Notes under the pieces: model-generated
Seen by the model: the letters and a program-made list of their open reading frames with translations, nothing else
Databases searched by the model: none
What the model was told of the DNA's origin: nothing
Made by a program: the position numbers and the translations under genes
NCBI GenBank assembly: GCA_902826245.1
Contig: CADEEA010000017.1
Coordinates: 1 to 50,569 of the forward strand
Direction of reading: 5' to 3'
Length of the DNA stretch: 50,569 bases
From: an uncultured Alphaproteobacteria bacterium
GTDB taxonomy: Bacteria; Pseudomonadota; Alphaproteobacteria; Caulobacterales; Aquidulcibacteraceae
In this document: piece by piece, positions 8,104 through 16,260 of the stretch
How positions within the stretch are numbered: position 1 is the first letter of the stretch
Layout: every line of letters starts with the position of its first letter

Positions 8104-8208
8104 AAACATGGACCGCCGGCGCCCTCGCCGGCATACGGTGCTTGCTACCGCTCAGGCGCGGCGTGTTTGCTACATCGCTGCCGGCGGGGGCGCCGGCGGT
8201 CCATGTTT
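8104..8208. repeat. Long perfect-arm palindrome downstream of yqgE
   Basis: Two 30-bp arms (8104-8133 and 8179-8208), complementary with one mismatch, start AAACATGGACCGCCGGCG and end with its complement. The loop is about 45 bp. The element begins 7 bp past the yqgE stop and precedes the VWA gene by about 150 bp, so it may terminate yqgE. A half unit of the same motif is found in frame in the acyl-CoA dehydrogenase at 38393-38420. Apart from the element, the 261-bp gap shows nothing clear. Confidence 0.8.
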
Positions 8209-8215
8209 GGATCGC

Positions 8216-8776
8216 TTACGCGTTGCCCATGGCGCCGACGAGCTGGCTCGGGTCAAGGCCGAGCGTCTTAATCGCGCGCGCCCATTTATCGTCGTGCTCG
8301 TCGCCATAGACGATTGCTTCGTCGGCTTCGACAACAAGCCACGCGTTCTTTTTCAACTCTTCTTCCAGCTGCCCAGCGCTCCAACCCGAATAGCCGAGCG
8401 CGAGCACGAAGCGCTCCGGCGCGCTTTGCTTGGCGACGGCTTCGAGCACGTCGCGCGTCGAGGTGAGGCTGATGCCTGGGGCGATCCGCTGGGTTGCGCC
8501 GCTAGCTATGAAATCGTCGGAGTGCAGCACGAAGCCGCGCTCGCGCCGCACCGGGCCGCCGTCGAGCACCTTACGCTCGGCCACCTCCGATTCCGCGTCG
8601 AGCCCCAGATGGCCGAGCACATCGTTCAGGGTCAGTTCGTCCTTGGGCTTGTTGATCACCACGCCCATGGCGTGCTTGGAATCGTGGGCGCACATCATGA
8701 TCACGGAGCGGCTGAAGCGGGGATCGCCGATCCCCGGCATGGCCACCAAGAGCTTGCCCGCGAGCCTGTCAGACAT
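8216..8776 (-). CDS. YqgE/AlgH family protein
   Basis: A 186-residue member of the UPF0301 (YqgE/AlgH) family, conserved in Proteobacteria and still without an agreed biochemical role. Typical blocks are LAGKLLVAMPGIGDPRF at the N terminus, MGVVINKP, GGPVRRERGFVLHS, and FVLALGYSGWSAGQLEEEL. The start at ATG 8776 (MSDRLAGKLL) matches the usual family start, although no good ribosome-binding site precedes it. It is divergent from the 3-TM/ECF sigma cassette, with a 192-bp shared upstream region in which I see no clear promoter. Confidence 0.9.
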   Translation of the reverse strand: MSDRLAGKLLVAMPGIGDPRFSRSVIMMCAHDSKHAMGVVINKPKDELTLNDVLGHLGLDAESEVAERKVLDGGPVRRERGFVLHSDDFIASGATQRIAPGISLTSTRDVLEAVAKQSAPERFVLALGYSGWSAGQLEEELKKNAWLVVEADEAIVYGDEHDDKWARAIKTLGLDPSQLVGAMGNA

Positions 8777-8968
8777 GGGGACGATGCTCGCGCTTTGCCG
8801 GGGGGCGCGCAAGAGGGCGGTTGGGGGGCAATGCACCTGAGTGGTGAGGTTTCTTTTGGTTTGCGAGCCCGCCCCCTGCATCCAATCCTCGTTCCAGCGG
8901 CGGATAGGGGTGAAGGCGCCTGCGGGTTGTTCAAGCAGCGGGCCGATGGAAGCGCTAGGGAGGTTCGA

Positions 8969-9364
8969 GTGGAAGAGCTGTTTCGCGATTTTTGGTGGCT
9001 GATGTTCCCCATTTTCGGGATGTTCATGGCCGCCACGGGCGCTTTCACCAGCGAACGCCGCACCAAAAACGTGGTCGACCTGATCAAAACCTACACTGAC
9101 CGAGGTCAGGAGCCGCCGGCGGAATTGCTCAAACTCGCTGCCAAGGATTGGGACGAGGAGGGCAATGTGAGCTCGCCGCAAACGCAGGCCCAGAGTAATG
9201 TCTGGACATTTTTCACGTTCGCAGCGCTCGCGGCCGGTTTTTCGGTGGCTTACGCCTTCATCCAGAAGACCGAGGATTGGGCCTGGATCTTCCTCGCTGT
9301 CGCCGCGGGCATGGCGGTCATGGCAGTGGGCGCGCTGGTGATGCTGTTCGTTGGCCGCAAGTAA
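8969..9364 (+). CDS. Small three-TM membrane protein next to ECF sigma factor
   Basis: A GTG start with AGGGAGG 5 bp upstream gives a 131-residue protein beginning MEELFRDFWWLMFPIFG. One hydrophobic helix lies at about residues 9-25, then a soluble charged stretch (TSERRTKNVVDLIK, about 27-75), then two helices at about 80-98 and 107-127. No named family is recognised with confidence. The gene ends 5 bp before the ECF sigma-factor start, so they are probably co-transcribed. It may be a membrane sensor or accessory for the sigma factor (inference). Confidence 0.75.
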   Translation: MEELFRDFWWLMFPIFGMFMAATGAFTSERRTKNVVDLIKTYTDRGQEPPAELLKLAAKDWDEEGNVSSPQTQAQSNVWTFFTFAALAAGFSVAYAFIQKTEDWAWIFLAVAAGMAVMAVGALVMLFVGRK

Positions 9365-9369
9365 GTCCG

Positions 9370-9927
9370 ATGAACGCGCAGGAGGAGGCGCGCCTGGTTG
9401 AGCGGGCGCGGCACGGCGACATCCGCGCCTATGGCTTGCTGGTGGACGCCAATCAGGCGGCGGTGCGGGCGTTTCTGCGCCGGCTCACCGGCAACGCGGC
9501 TGATGCTGACGATCTCTCCCAGGACGCCTTCGCGCGTGTTTGGGAAGTGCTGGGGCGTTTCGATGGCGCTTCCCGGCTGCGGACGTTCATCTGCGGCGTC
9601 GCGTTCCAGTATTGGCGCCGTCGTCGCCGCGCCGAAGGCCGCCGCGTGGCGCGCGATCAAGCCTACGCAGCGCTCGAAGAGGAGGCCGATGCGTCACATG
9701 AGCGTGCTGCGCAGCGCCTGGCGCTGCGACGCGCCATGGAAGCGCTGCCCGAAGATCAGCGTGCGGCTTTGGCGCTGTGCCTTGGTCAAGATTTCACCCA
9801 CGCTGAAGCGGCCGAGATTTTACGCCTGCCGCTCGGCACGGTGAAATCGCACGTGCTGCGCGGGCGAGCGCGTTTGCAGGCGGCGCTGGGAATTGATACG
9901 GACACTAACAAGGACTCTGGGTTATGA
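9370..9927 (+). CDS. ECF-type RNA polymerase sigma factor
   Basis: A 185-residue sigma-70 family protein with only regions 2 and 4. Region 2 is at about residues 10-85 (ADDLSQDAFARVWEVLGRF then RTFICGVAFQYWRRRRR). Region 4 is at about 118-170 (LPEDQRAALALCLGQDFTHA, LPLGTVKSHVLRGRARL). This is the layout of extracytoplasmic-function sigma factors, which redirect RNA polymerase to stress or envelope genes. The gene sits between two small membrane-protein genes. The downstream one overlaps it by ATGA, the common arrangement for an anti-sigma factor. Confidence 0.92.
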   Translation: MNAQEEARLVERARHGDIRAYGLLVDANQAAVRAFLRRLTGNAADADDLSQDAFARVWEVLGRFDGASRLRTFICGVAFQYWRRRRRAEGRRVARDQAYAALEEEADASHERAAQRLALRRAMEALPEDQRAALALCLGQDFTHAEAAEILRLPLGTVKSHVLRGRARLQAALGIDTDTNKDSGL

Positions 9928-10253
9928 CCGACGACGCATTCCTCGCGGAGCTGCTCGGCGAAACGCCACCCGCACCCGATGCGCGCTTTCGCTACGACGT
10001 GCTCGCCCGTGTCGCACAACGGCGCCGCCGCGCCGCCGCCCTGACGCGCGCGCTGCATTGGATGGCAGCCGGCGGGGTCGCTGGCCTCACCTTCGCGCTT
10101 GCGGGCGCGTACGGCATGTCTTTCGCGGCGGTGCAGACGTTGGCGGCCGGCTTGGGCGCCATCCTGGCGGCATACGCTTTCCCGCACGGCGCAGCCCTCC
10201 GACCGAGCGCCGTGTTGCGGCTTACCGCGCCGTTGTTTGGGCTGCGCCGTTAG
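9924..10253 (+). CDS. Probable membrane anti-sigma-like protein
   Basis: A 109-residue protein starting MTDDAFLAELLGETPP, overlapping the sigma-factor gene by ATGA. A soluble N-terminal arm of about 42 residues ends in RRRR. Hydrophobic segments follow at about 45-66 and 68-88. It has no zinc-binding HxxxCxxC motif, so it is not a classical ZAS-type anti-sigma. The anti-sigma role is inferred from coupling and topology only. Confidence 0.6.
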   Translation: MTDDAFLAELLGETPPAPDARFRYDVLARVAQRRRRAAALTRALHWMAAGGVAGLTFALAGAYGMSFAAVQTLAAGLGAILAAYAFPHGAALRPSAVLRLTAPLFGLRR

Positions 10254-10277
10254 GCTTCCGGGAAGCGGAAGGAAAGC

Positions 10278-10307
10278 TCGACAAAATGACTATACTATGA
10301 CTATAAT
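10278..10307 (+). promoter_or_regulatory. Sigma-70-type promoter of the toxin-antitoxin pair, with operator repeat
   Basis: TCGACA (10278-10283), an 18-bp spacer and a perfect TATAAT (10302-10307) place the transcription start at about 10313, the A of the antitoxin ATG, so the mRNA is probably leaderless. A direct repeat, ATGACTATA at 10286-10294 and 10297-10305, is spaced 11 bp and overlaps the -10, as expected for an autoregulatory operator. Confidence 0.6.
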
Positions 10308-10312
10308 TGTCC

Positions 10313-10576
10313 ATGAGCACCTATTCCGTCGCCGAGGCTAAAGCCAAGCTCTCCGCGTTGATCGATGAAGCGATGGCGGGTGAGCCGGTCACAATCACGC
10401 GCCACGGCCATCCGGTGGTGGAACTGAAACCCGCCGGGGCAGCGGGGGCACGCAAGCCGCGGCCGATGACCCAGGCGGACCTCGACTGGCTCGCCGAGCG
10501 CCGGGTCGGAAAAAAGATGCCGAAGGAAGACGCAGGCACGCTTGTTTCGCGCATGCGCGACGAGGACTGGAAGTGA
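10313..10576 (+). CDS. Phd/YefM-type antitoxin
   Basis: An 87-residue protein with the family's N-terminal DNA-binding/dimerisation fold: MSTYSVAEAKAKLSALIDEA, then EPVTITRHGHPVVEL. The basic/acidic C-terminal tail (EDAGTLVSRMRDEDWK) would bind the toxin. There is no ribosome-binding site, and the ATG coincides with the predicted transcription start. A TTG at 10307 is an alternative but lies inside the -10 box. Stop and toxin start overlap (GTGA). The expected role is neutralising the PIN toxin and repressing the promoter. Confidence 0.85.
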   Translation: MSTYSVAEAKAKLSALIDEAMAGEPVTITRHGHPVVELKPAGAAGARKPRPMTQADLDWLAERRVGKKMPKEDAGTLVSRMRDEDWK

Positions 10577-10989
10577 GCGTCTACCTGGATGCCAGCGTGC
10601 TGGTTTCCATGTTTGTAATCGACCCATTGTCAGTGCGCGCCGCCGCCGTCTTGGGGCGGCTGCGTGACACCTTGGTCGTCAGCGACCTCGCCGGAACGGA
10701 GTTTGTCTCGGCCCTGAATCTGCGGATGCGGATGAAGCTGCTGACGGCGCGAGAAGCGCGCGCCGCGGTCGCCAACTTCGACGGATGGGTGGCGACTGTG
10801 CCGGAGCGTGTTCAGATGACGCCCCAGGACATGGCGGTTTGCGACGCCTATTTACGCCGTTTTGATCTGCCATTGCGGGCGCCGGACGGGCTCCACATCG
10901 CCGTCGCGAGCCGTATGAGCGCCTCCTTGTTGAGTTTTGACAAGCAAATGGCTGGCGCCGCCAAGAAGCTCGGGGTATCTGTCGTTTAG
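10573..10989 (+). CDS. PIN domain toxin (VapC-like)
   Basis: A 138-residue PIN-domain ribonuclease. The acidic metal-binding set is present: Asp6 (YLDASVL), Glu43 (GTEFVSAL), Asp105 (PDGLHIAVA) and Asp123 (LSFDKQM). VapC toxins of this family cleave tRNA or rRNA when released from the antitoxin. The target here cannot be told. The GTG start overlaps the antitoxin stop. The gene ends 50 bp before murC, which starts without an obvious promoter of its own. Confidence 0.88.
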   Translation: MSVYLDASVLVSMFVIDPLSVRAAAVLGRLRDTLVVSDLAGTEFVSALNLRMRMKLLTAREARAAVANFDGWVATVPERVQMTPQDMAVCDAYLRRFDLPLRAPDGLHIAVASRMSASLLSFDKQMAGAAKKLGVSVV

Positions 10990-11039
10990 TCGATTGGACG
11001 CTGCTGGCGTGCGCGCCGGCCAGGCGCTAGTCTCGCGCC

Positions 11040-12449
11040 ATGATCAGACGCGCCATTCCTTTCGATACCGGTCCTATTCATTTCGTCGGCATTGGCGGCA
11101 TTGGCATGTCGGGCATTGCCGCGGTGATGAAAAATCTCGGCTACGATGTCTCCGGCTCCGACGCCAAAGAGAGCGCTAATACCGAGCGGCTGCGCGCCCA
11201 GGGCGTGCAAGTGTTCATCGGCCACAAGGCTGAGAACGCTGCGCACGCTGGCGTAGTGGTGGTGTCCTCCGCCATCAAGAACGGCAACCCGGAAACCGAC
11301 GCTGCGCGCGCACGGGGAGTTCCGATCGTGCGTCGCGCGGAAATGTTGGCCGAGATCATGCGGCTGAAATGGACGGTGGCGGTTGGCGGCACCCACGGCA
11401 AGACCACCACCACCTCGATGATCGCCGCCCTGCTGGACGCCGGCGCTAAGGACCCCACAATCATCAATGGCGGCATCATCAACGCCTATGGGGCCAATGC
11501 GCGCATGGGCGAGGGCGAGTGGATGGTGGTCGAGGCCGATGAAAGCGACGGCACGTTCACGCGCCTGCGCGCCACCGCCGTCGTCGTCACCAACATGGAC
11601 GCCGAGCACCTCGACCATTACGGCAATGTCGAAGCCATGAATGCGGCGTTTCAGACCTTCGTCGAGAACATTCCGTTCTACGGCTTCGCGGTGATGTGCC
11701 TCGATCATCCCCAGGTGCAGGCGCTGGCAGCCCAAGTGCGCGACCGGCGCGTTATCTCCTACGGCTTCAATCCGCAGGCGGACGTCTGCGCGGTCAACGT
11801 GCGGCCCTCGCGCGATGGATCGACCTTCGATGTGGTCGCACGCAAGAAGGGCGAAGGCCCGGGGGTGACCATGCACGATCTGTTTTTGCCGGTGGCGGGT
11901 CGGCACAATGTGCAGAACGCGGTCGCCGCCATTGCCGTGGCGCGCGAACTGGGCGTGACCGATGACGGCATCCGCAAGGGCTTGAAGAAATTCGCCGGCG
12001 TGAAGCGGCGCTTCACCACCACGGGATATTGGAACGACGTGCGCATCGTCGACGATTACGCCCACCACCCCGTGGAAATCGCCGCCGTGCTCTCCGCCGC
12101 CCGCGAAATGACGGAAGGGCGCGTGCTGGCTGTGGTACAACCCCACCGCTACACGCGGCTACGCGACTTGTTCAAGGAATTCTCCACCTGCTTCAACGAC
12201 GCCGACATCGCCGCGGTGGCGGACGTGTATCCCGCCGGCGAAGCGCCGATTGAAGGCGTGAGCGCCGATACCCTCGCCGCCAGTCTCAAAAGCCACGGCC
12301 ACCGGGATGCGAGGAAGCTCGCTTCGCTGGACGATCTGCCCGCGTTCGTGCGTGCGGAAGCCAAGCCGGGCGATATCGTGGTGTGCTTGGGGGCGGGGGA
12401 TATAACGAGCTACGCGAACGCGCTGCCGGGGAAGTTGGGGGCGGGATGA
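11040..12449 (+). CDS. murC: UDP-N-acetylmuramate--L-alanine ligase
   Basis: The product adds L-Ala to UDP-MurNAc, the first amino-acid step of peptidoglycan precursor synthesis in the cytoplasm. It has 469 residues. The N-terminal UDP-binding domain has [14 protein letters not shown]. The central ATPase has the P-loop [12 protein letters not shown] (about residues 116-127) and [11 protein letters not shown]. The C-terminal domain has [15 protein letters not shown] and [12 protein letters not shown]. The gene is normally followed by murB. Here murB lies 2.4 kb downstream behind unrelated genes. Confidence 0.97.
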   Translation: MIRRAIPFDTGPIHFVGIGGIGMSGIAAVMKNLGYDVSGSDAKESANTERLRAQGVQVFIGHKAENAAHAGVVVVSSAIKNGNPETDAARARGVPIVRRAEMLAEIMRLKWTVAVGGTHGKTTTTSMIAALLDAGAKDPTIINGGIINAYGANARMGEGEWMVVEADESDGTFTRLRATAVVVTNMDAEHLDHYGNVEAMNAAFQTFVENIPFYGFAVMCLDHPQVQALAAQVRDRRVISYGFNPQADVCAVNVRPSRDGSTFDVVARKKGEGPGVTMHDLFLPVAGRHNVQNAVAAIAVARELGVTDDGIRKGLKKFAGVKRRFTTTGYWNDVRIVDDYAHHPVEIAAVLSAAREMTEGRVLAVVQPHRYTRLRDLFKEFSTCFNDADIAAVADVYPAGEAPIEGVSADTLAASLKSHGHRDARKLASLDDLPAFVRAEAKPGDIVVCLGAGDITSYANALPGKLGAG

Positions 12450-12480
12450 CGTCGGCATGGCGCCATGCTAAGTTGAGCTT

Positions 12481-13053
12481 ATGAGCGTCCAGTTTGCCAA
12501 TCCGCATGCGGAAGGCCTCCCCCGCCGCCGTTTTACCAACGCTGAAGTGCGGGAGATGGTGAAGGCGGGCATTTTCGACGAGGGCGAGAAGATTGAATTG
12601 ATCCGGGGGGAATTGTCGCCGATGGGGTCTGAGGGAAGCTTGCATGGGCGGGCGCGCTGGCAGCTGACGCGCGCGTTCACACTCGCACTTGGGCCGGAAT
12701 GGTTCGTAGCCTCCAACCTCAGCCTCTTTCTTGCTGACGACATCGAGGTGCAGCCAGACTTGCACGTTTTTCCCGCGAGCATGCCGAGCGCGGACGTGCG
12801 CGGTTCTGACGTGCTGTTGGCGATAGAACTCTCAAACACGACGCAATACCGCGATCTCAAGGTGAAGGCGCCGCTCTATGCTGAGCACGGCGTGCGCGAA
12901 TTGTGGGTGCTCGATCTCGACGCGCGTAGTGGGCTGATTTTTGATCGCATCGGCACGGGCGCCTATGCACCAGGTAGGGCGGTCGACGCCGACGATGTGT
13001 TGACGCCGAACCTTATCGCCGGTGTTTCGCTGCGCATCCGCGATCTCTATTGA
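12481..13053 (+). CDS. Uma2 family putative endonuclease (DUF820)
   Basis: A 190-residue Uma2 protein with a PD-(D/E)XK-type core: EKIELIRGEL, VQPDLHVF, LAIELSNTTQYRDLKVKAPLY, then VRELWVLDLD. The family is restriction-enzyme-like and expanded in cyanobacteria and some other phyla. No function is established. It is one of two copies in the window (see 39133). It sits 31 bp after murC and is followed by a likely terminator hairpin. Confidence 0.85.
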   Translation: MSVQFANPHAEGLPRRRFTNAEVREMVKAGIFDEGEKIELIRGELSPMGSEGSLHGRARWQLTRAFTLALGPEWFVASNLSLFLADDIEVQPDLHVFPASMPSADVRGSDVLLAIELSNTTQYRDLKVKAPLYAEHGVRELWVLDLDARSGLIFDRIGTGAYAPGRAVDADDVLTPNLIAGVSLRIRDLY

Positions 13054-13067
13054 CGGCCGTCGACTCG

Positions 13068-13101
13068 CCAAAATCCTTGTCAGGATCGCGGGCGATTTTG
13101 G
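13068..13101 (+). terminator. Possible terminator hairpin after the Uma2 gene
   Basis: CCAAAATC (13068-13075) pairs exactly with GATTTTGG (13094-13101) 15 bp after the Uma2 stop. There is no clear U-tract, so it may be only a weak or factor-assisted terminator. Confidence 0.35.
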
Positions 13102-13171
13102 GGTGTGCGTGCGCGTTCATGGGCGGCGATCATAGGTCAGGTCCAGCGCAATGGCCACACGGGCCCGCCCG

Positions 13172-13219
13172 CCCTCTCGCTTGCGGAGGGGGTCGCTACG
13201 TAGCGGCCGGGTGAGGGGC
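13172..13219. repeat. Half copy of the 7136-type palindromic element
   Basis: CCCTCTCGCTTGCGGAGGG, then the small palindrome GCTACGTAGC, then GGGTGAGGGG. This is the same order of modules as one arm of the element at 7136-7303 but with different loop bases and no second arm. The rest of the 263-bp gap before the HAD gene shows nothing else. Confidence 0.5.
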
Positions 13220-13316
13220 GTCGCGACACGCAGGTGCCTGAGCGTTTCCACGCCCCTTGCCTGCACATCGCCCCGAATCCTTGACCCTGCCCCCCGACTC
13301 CCGGCGCATAAGTCCA

Positions 13317-14177
13317 ATGGCCCAAACCGCCCCCCGCCTCCCCACACCGCTCCGCGCCGCTATCGTCTACGATTTCGACGGTACGCTGGCGCGCGGCAAT
13401 CTCCAGGAGCGGAGTTTCATCCCCGATATCGCCGGCATGAAACACGCCGATTTCTGGATGGAAGTGAAGCGCTTGGCCAAGGCCGAGGATGCTGACGAGA
13501 TCCTCGTCTATATGCACATGATGCTGGATCGCGCCCGCGCCGCGGGTCACCCGGTTACGCGCAAGCAGCTGCAGCAAAGCGGCGCCGATCCGGACTTCTT
13601 TGACGGCCTCGACCATTGGTTCGAGCGCATAGATGCATTCGGCGACGATCTCGGCCTGCGGCTCGATCATTACGTTGTTTCCTCTGGCATCTACGAGATG
13701 ATCGAAGGCTGCCCCTTGTTCGGACGCTTCCGACAGGTATTTGCGTCACGGTTTTTGTACGACAAAAGCGGTGAAGCGAAGTGGCCGAGCGTGGCGATCA
13801 ATTACACGACCAAGACTCAATTCCTGTTCCGCATCAACAAGGGCATCGACAACGTCCACGACACCGAGGCGATCAATCGCTGGATGCACGACGACGCGCG
13901 CGCGCTGCCGTTCGAGCGCATGATCTTTATCGGCGACGGCGACACCGACATTCCCTCCATGCGCATGGTGACAAGCCAAGGCGGCTGCGCCATCGCCGTG
14001 CTCGACCCTTATCAATGGACCGAGCCGCGCAGCCTCGACAAGATTAGCCGCCTCATCGCCGAGGATCGCGTGAGCTATGTTGCGCCCGCCGATTACCAGC
14101 CCAAAAGTCAACTCGACGTCATCGTCAAAGGCGCGCTCGGACGCATCGCGCTGCGGGCGGGGTTGAAGGTGGGGTAG
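13317..14177 (+). CDS. HAD-superfamily hydrolase (phosphoserine-phosphatase-like)
   Basis: A 286-residue haloacid dehalogenase-type phosphatase. Motif I is YDFDGTLARGN (nucleophile Asp near residue 19). Motif II is VVSSGIYEMIEG, and motif IV is MIFIGDGDTDIPSMRM. The cap region between them is unlike SerB, so the substrate is open. Start ATG 13317 keeps a short linker before motif I. An in-frame ATG at 13257 is possible but unsupported. The gene lies in the segment that separates murC from murB. Confidence 0.82.
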   Translation: MAQTAPRLPTPLRAAIVYDFDGTLARGNLQERSFIPDIAGMKHADFWMEVKRLAKAEDADEILVYMHMMLDRARAAGHPVTRKQLQQSGADPDFFDGLDHWFERIDAFGDDLGLRLDHYVVSSGIYEMIEGCPLFGRFRQVFASRFLYDKSGEAKWPSVAINYTTKTQFLFRINKGIDNVHDTEAINRWMHDDARALPFERMIFIGDGDTDIPSMRMVTSQGGCAIAVLDPYQWTEPRSLDKISRLIAEDRVSYVAPADYQPKSQLDVIVKGALGRIALRAGLKVG

Positions 14178-14204
14178 CGGCAGGTGAATTCGGATCTCCG
14201 AAAC

Positions 14205-14304
14205 CGTCATTCCGGGATCGCGTAGCGATACCCGGAATCCAGGAGCAACCGCACAACTCTATCCCCTGGAACCCGGATCGCGCGTCCCGCGCGTCCGGAA
14301 TGAC
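14205..14304. repeat. Composite palindromic repeat (same family as in glyS)
   Basis: The unit runs from CGTCATTCCGGGATCGC to GCGCGTCCGGAATGACA. Inner arms GGAATCCAGGAG and CCCCTGGAACCC are separated by a short unique loop. It lies between the HAD gene and the convergent lipoprotein gene and may also act as a bidirectional terminator. Confidence 0.85.
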
Positions 14305-14341
14305 AGTGTTCTATCGCCAATGATTAGATAGGGGAAACGCG

Positions 14342-14716
14342 CTAGCTTCCCTGGTCGGCGTTCGGCGCGGGATCGGGCGCACGCTCGATGGCGGTGATCG
14401 GATAAGTGCGGCGCGGATCGCCGCCGATCACTTCCACGCCGAGGCCATTGCCGGTGCATATCCACCCGTTGGAGGAACGCAGAGCGATCGCTTGAGTCCA
14501 ATCCAGATCGCGCGCGTTGAACATGGTGGTAAGTACGTATTTGCGATTGGCGCCGACATTGATGCCGACATGTTCGCTGTCGATATAAGAATATCCGCTC
14601 ACGGAGTTGGAATTGAAGCAATCGCGGCCTGCGGGGGGAGTGCTGCTCGCATTGTCTTGCGGCGTTGCGCACGCGCTGAGCGCCAGAATTGCGGCGAAGA
14701 GGGTATAACGCACCAT
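14342..14716 (-). CDS. Small lipoprotein, DUF6491-like
   Basis: A 124-residue protein with a lipoprotein signal peptide (MVRYTLFAAILALSAC, lipobox LSAC, Cys16), so it is anchored in the envelope. The mature part has paired cysteines (RDCFNSNSV and GWICTGNG) and the pattern I recall for DUF6491, a family of unknown function. It is divergent from murB across a 98-bp gap. Confidence 0.7.
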   Translation of the reverse strand: MVRYTLFAAILALSACATPQDNASSTPPAGRDCFNSNSVSGYSYIDSEHVGINVGANRKYVLTTMFNARDLDWTQAIALRSSNGWICTGNGLGVEVIGGDPRRTYPITAIERAPDPAPNADQGS

Positions 14717-14814
14717 GTTACGTCTCCTTGGCGGGCATTATGCGGGACAATTCCATAAGTAGCGAGAGGACGAGGCTTTGACAGGCGCAAGAACCATGAG
14801 ATAGCCGATCAACA

Positions 14815-15732
14815 ATGAGTGAACTTCCCTCGGTCCGCGGCCAGATTCTGCGCTCGGAAAATTTGGCCCCGTTCACCTGGTTTCGCGTCGGGGGCCCCGC
14901 CGATGCGCTGTTCCTGCCAGCCGATCGTGACGATCTGATGGAATTCCTGCGCTGGGCGCCGGCTGAACTTCCCGTCACGCTGCTTGGCGTGGGCTCCAAT
15001 GTGATCGTTCGCGATGGCGGCGTCGGCGGGATCGTCATCCGTCTGGCGGGGCGCGCCTTCGCTGCGATCGAGCCGCTGGAGCACGCGCGCATCCGCGCTG
15101 GCGCTGGCGCGCTGGACGCCATGGTTGCGAAGGGGGCGGCGAAAGCGGGGATTGCCGGGCTGGAGTTTTATGTCGGCGTGCCCGGCACGATCGGCGGAGC
15201 GCTGGCCATGAATGCGGGTTGTTATGGACGGGAGACCGGCGGTGCGCTGGTGGAAGCGACCGCGCTCACCAGGCAAGGCGAAGTGTTAAAGCTGAGCAAC
15301 GCTGACTTCGCCTTCAGTTACCGGCACAATGAATTGCCGCCGGGGACGATCTTCCTCGACGCAACATTCCAGGGGAGGCCGGACGAACCGGGGGCGATCC
15401 AAGCTCGCATGGCCGAGATTACCGCCAAGCGGGAGGGCTCCCAGCCGATACGCGAAAAAACTGGCGGCTCCACCTTCAAGAATCCGATCGGCCCCAACGG
15501 CGACAAGCTCTCGGCCTGGATGCTGGTCGATGAGGCGGGCATGCGCGGTCGCCGCCGCGGCGGCGCCCAGGTGAGCGACAAGCACGCCAACTTCCTGATC
15601 AATACCGGTGAGGCGAGTGCGGCCGATATCGAGGGACTGGGCGAAGAGGTGCGCGCGGCGGTGTTGGCCAATAGCGGAGTTGAACTCGAATGGGAAATCA
15701 AGCGGATTGGAAGGCCGCGAGATGCAGGTTGA
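14815..15732 (+). CDS. murB: UDP-N-acetylenolpyruvoylglucosamine reductase
   Basis: An FAD/NADPH enzyme that reduces UDP-GlcNAc-enolpyruvate to UDP-MurNAc. It has 305 residues of the short (type II) MurB form. FAD-domain motifs are [25 protein letters not shown] and [17 protein letters not shown]. The substrate domain has GSTFKNP and [12 protein letters not shown], with the conserved serine and Asn-Phe. The gene opens the block murB-DOMON-namZ-ddl-ftsQ-ftsA. The downstream DOMON-like gene overlaps its 3' end by 11 bp. Confidence 0.97.
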   Translation: MSELPSVRGQILRSENLAPFTWFRVGGPADALFLPADRDDLMEFLRWAPAELPVTLLGVGSNVIVRDGGVGGIVIRLAGRAFAAIEPLEHARIRAGAGALDAMVAKGAAKAGIAGLEFYVGVPGTIGGALAMNAGCYGRETGGALVEATALTRQGEVLKLSNADFAFSYRHNELPPGTIFLDATFQGRPDEPGAIQARMAEITAKREGSQPIREKTGGSTFKNPIGPNGDKLSAWMLVDEAGMRGRRRGGAQVSDKHANFLINTGEASAADIEGLGEEVRAAVLANSGVELEWEIKRIGRPRDAG

Positions 15733-16249
15733 ACTGAAGCGTCATCCGGATGCGCCGTGCGGGGCGATCGGCCGGATAGAGGTTCGGCTGTCGCGCCGCG
15801 ACGATCAGATCGAAGTGAGTTTTGTCGCGCATGGCGAAATCGGAAAGCTGCGCTTTCCTCAGGCAGCCACGAGTGGGCGTGCCGACGAATTGTGGAGGCA
15901 CACTTGCTTTGAATTGTTCCTGCGGGCCGAGGCGGGCGACAATTATGTGGAGTTCAATTTCTCCCCCTCCACACAATGGGCCGCATATGGTTTCACAAAT
16001 TATCGCGAGGGTGTGGCGAACCTGAACATCGCTCCGCAGGTCAGTATCACGGCGGCGGCGGCCAGCCTGGAGTTGCGGGCCGCGTTCGAGCTGGGAGCGC
16101 TTAACGAGATGCTAAGCGGGCGGCTTCGGATCGGCGCGTCGGCGGTGATTGAGGAAGTGAACGGCGACAAGTCCTATTGGGCGCTGGCGCACCCGCCGGG
16201 AAAACCGGATTTTCATCATTTGGACTGCTTTGCTTTGCGCTGGGAGTGA
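15722..16249 (+). CDS. DOMON-like domain-containing protein
   Basis: A 175-residue protein starting [13 protein letters not shown]. It has beta-rich DOMON-like features: [31 protein letters not shown] and [25 protein letters not shown] folds bind sugars or haem. There is no signal peptide, so it is probably cytoplasmic. GGAAGG precedes the ATG, which lies inside the end of murB, implying translational coupling. It is followed 11 bp later by the NamZ-type gene, so a shared role in handling muropeptide sugars is possible (inference). Confidence 0.75.
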   Translation: MQVELKRHPDAPCGAIGRIEVRLSRRDDQIEVSFVAHGEIGKLRFPQAATSGRADELWRHTCFELFLRAEAGDNYVEFNFSPSTQWAAYGFTNYREGVANLNIAPQVSITAAAASLELRAAFELGALNEMLSGRLRIGASAVIEEVNGDKSYWALAHPPGKPDFHHLDCFALRWE

Positions 16250-16260
16250 GGGGAGCGTTC

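Noticed and set aside
7928..8968. Upstream extension of the 3-TM protein frame to 478 codons
   Set aside because: It runs antisense through yqgE and a palindrome. The GTG at 8969 with AGGGAGG is a much better start.
10986..12146. A 386-codon frame antisense to murC
   Set aside because: Shadow of a highly conserved gene, His-rich, with no recognisable motif.
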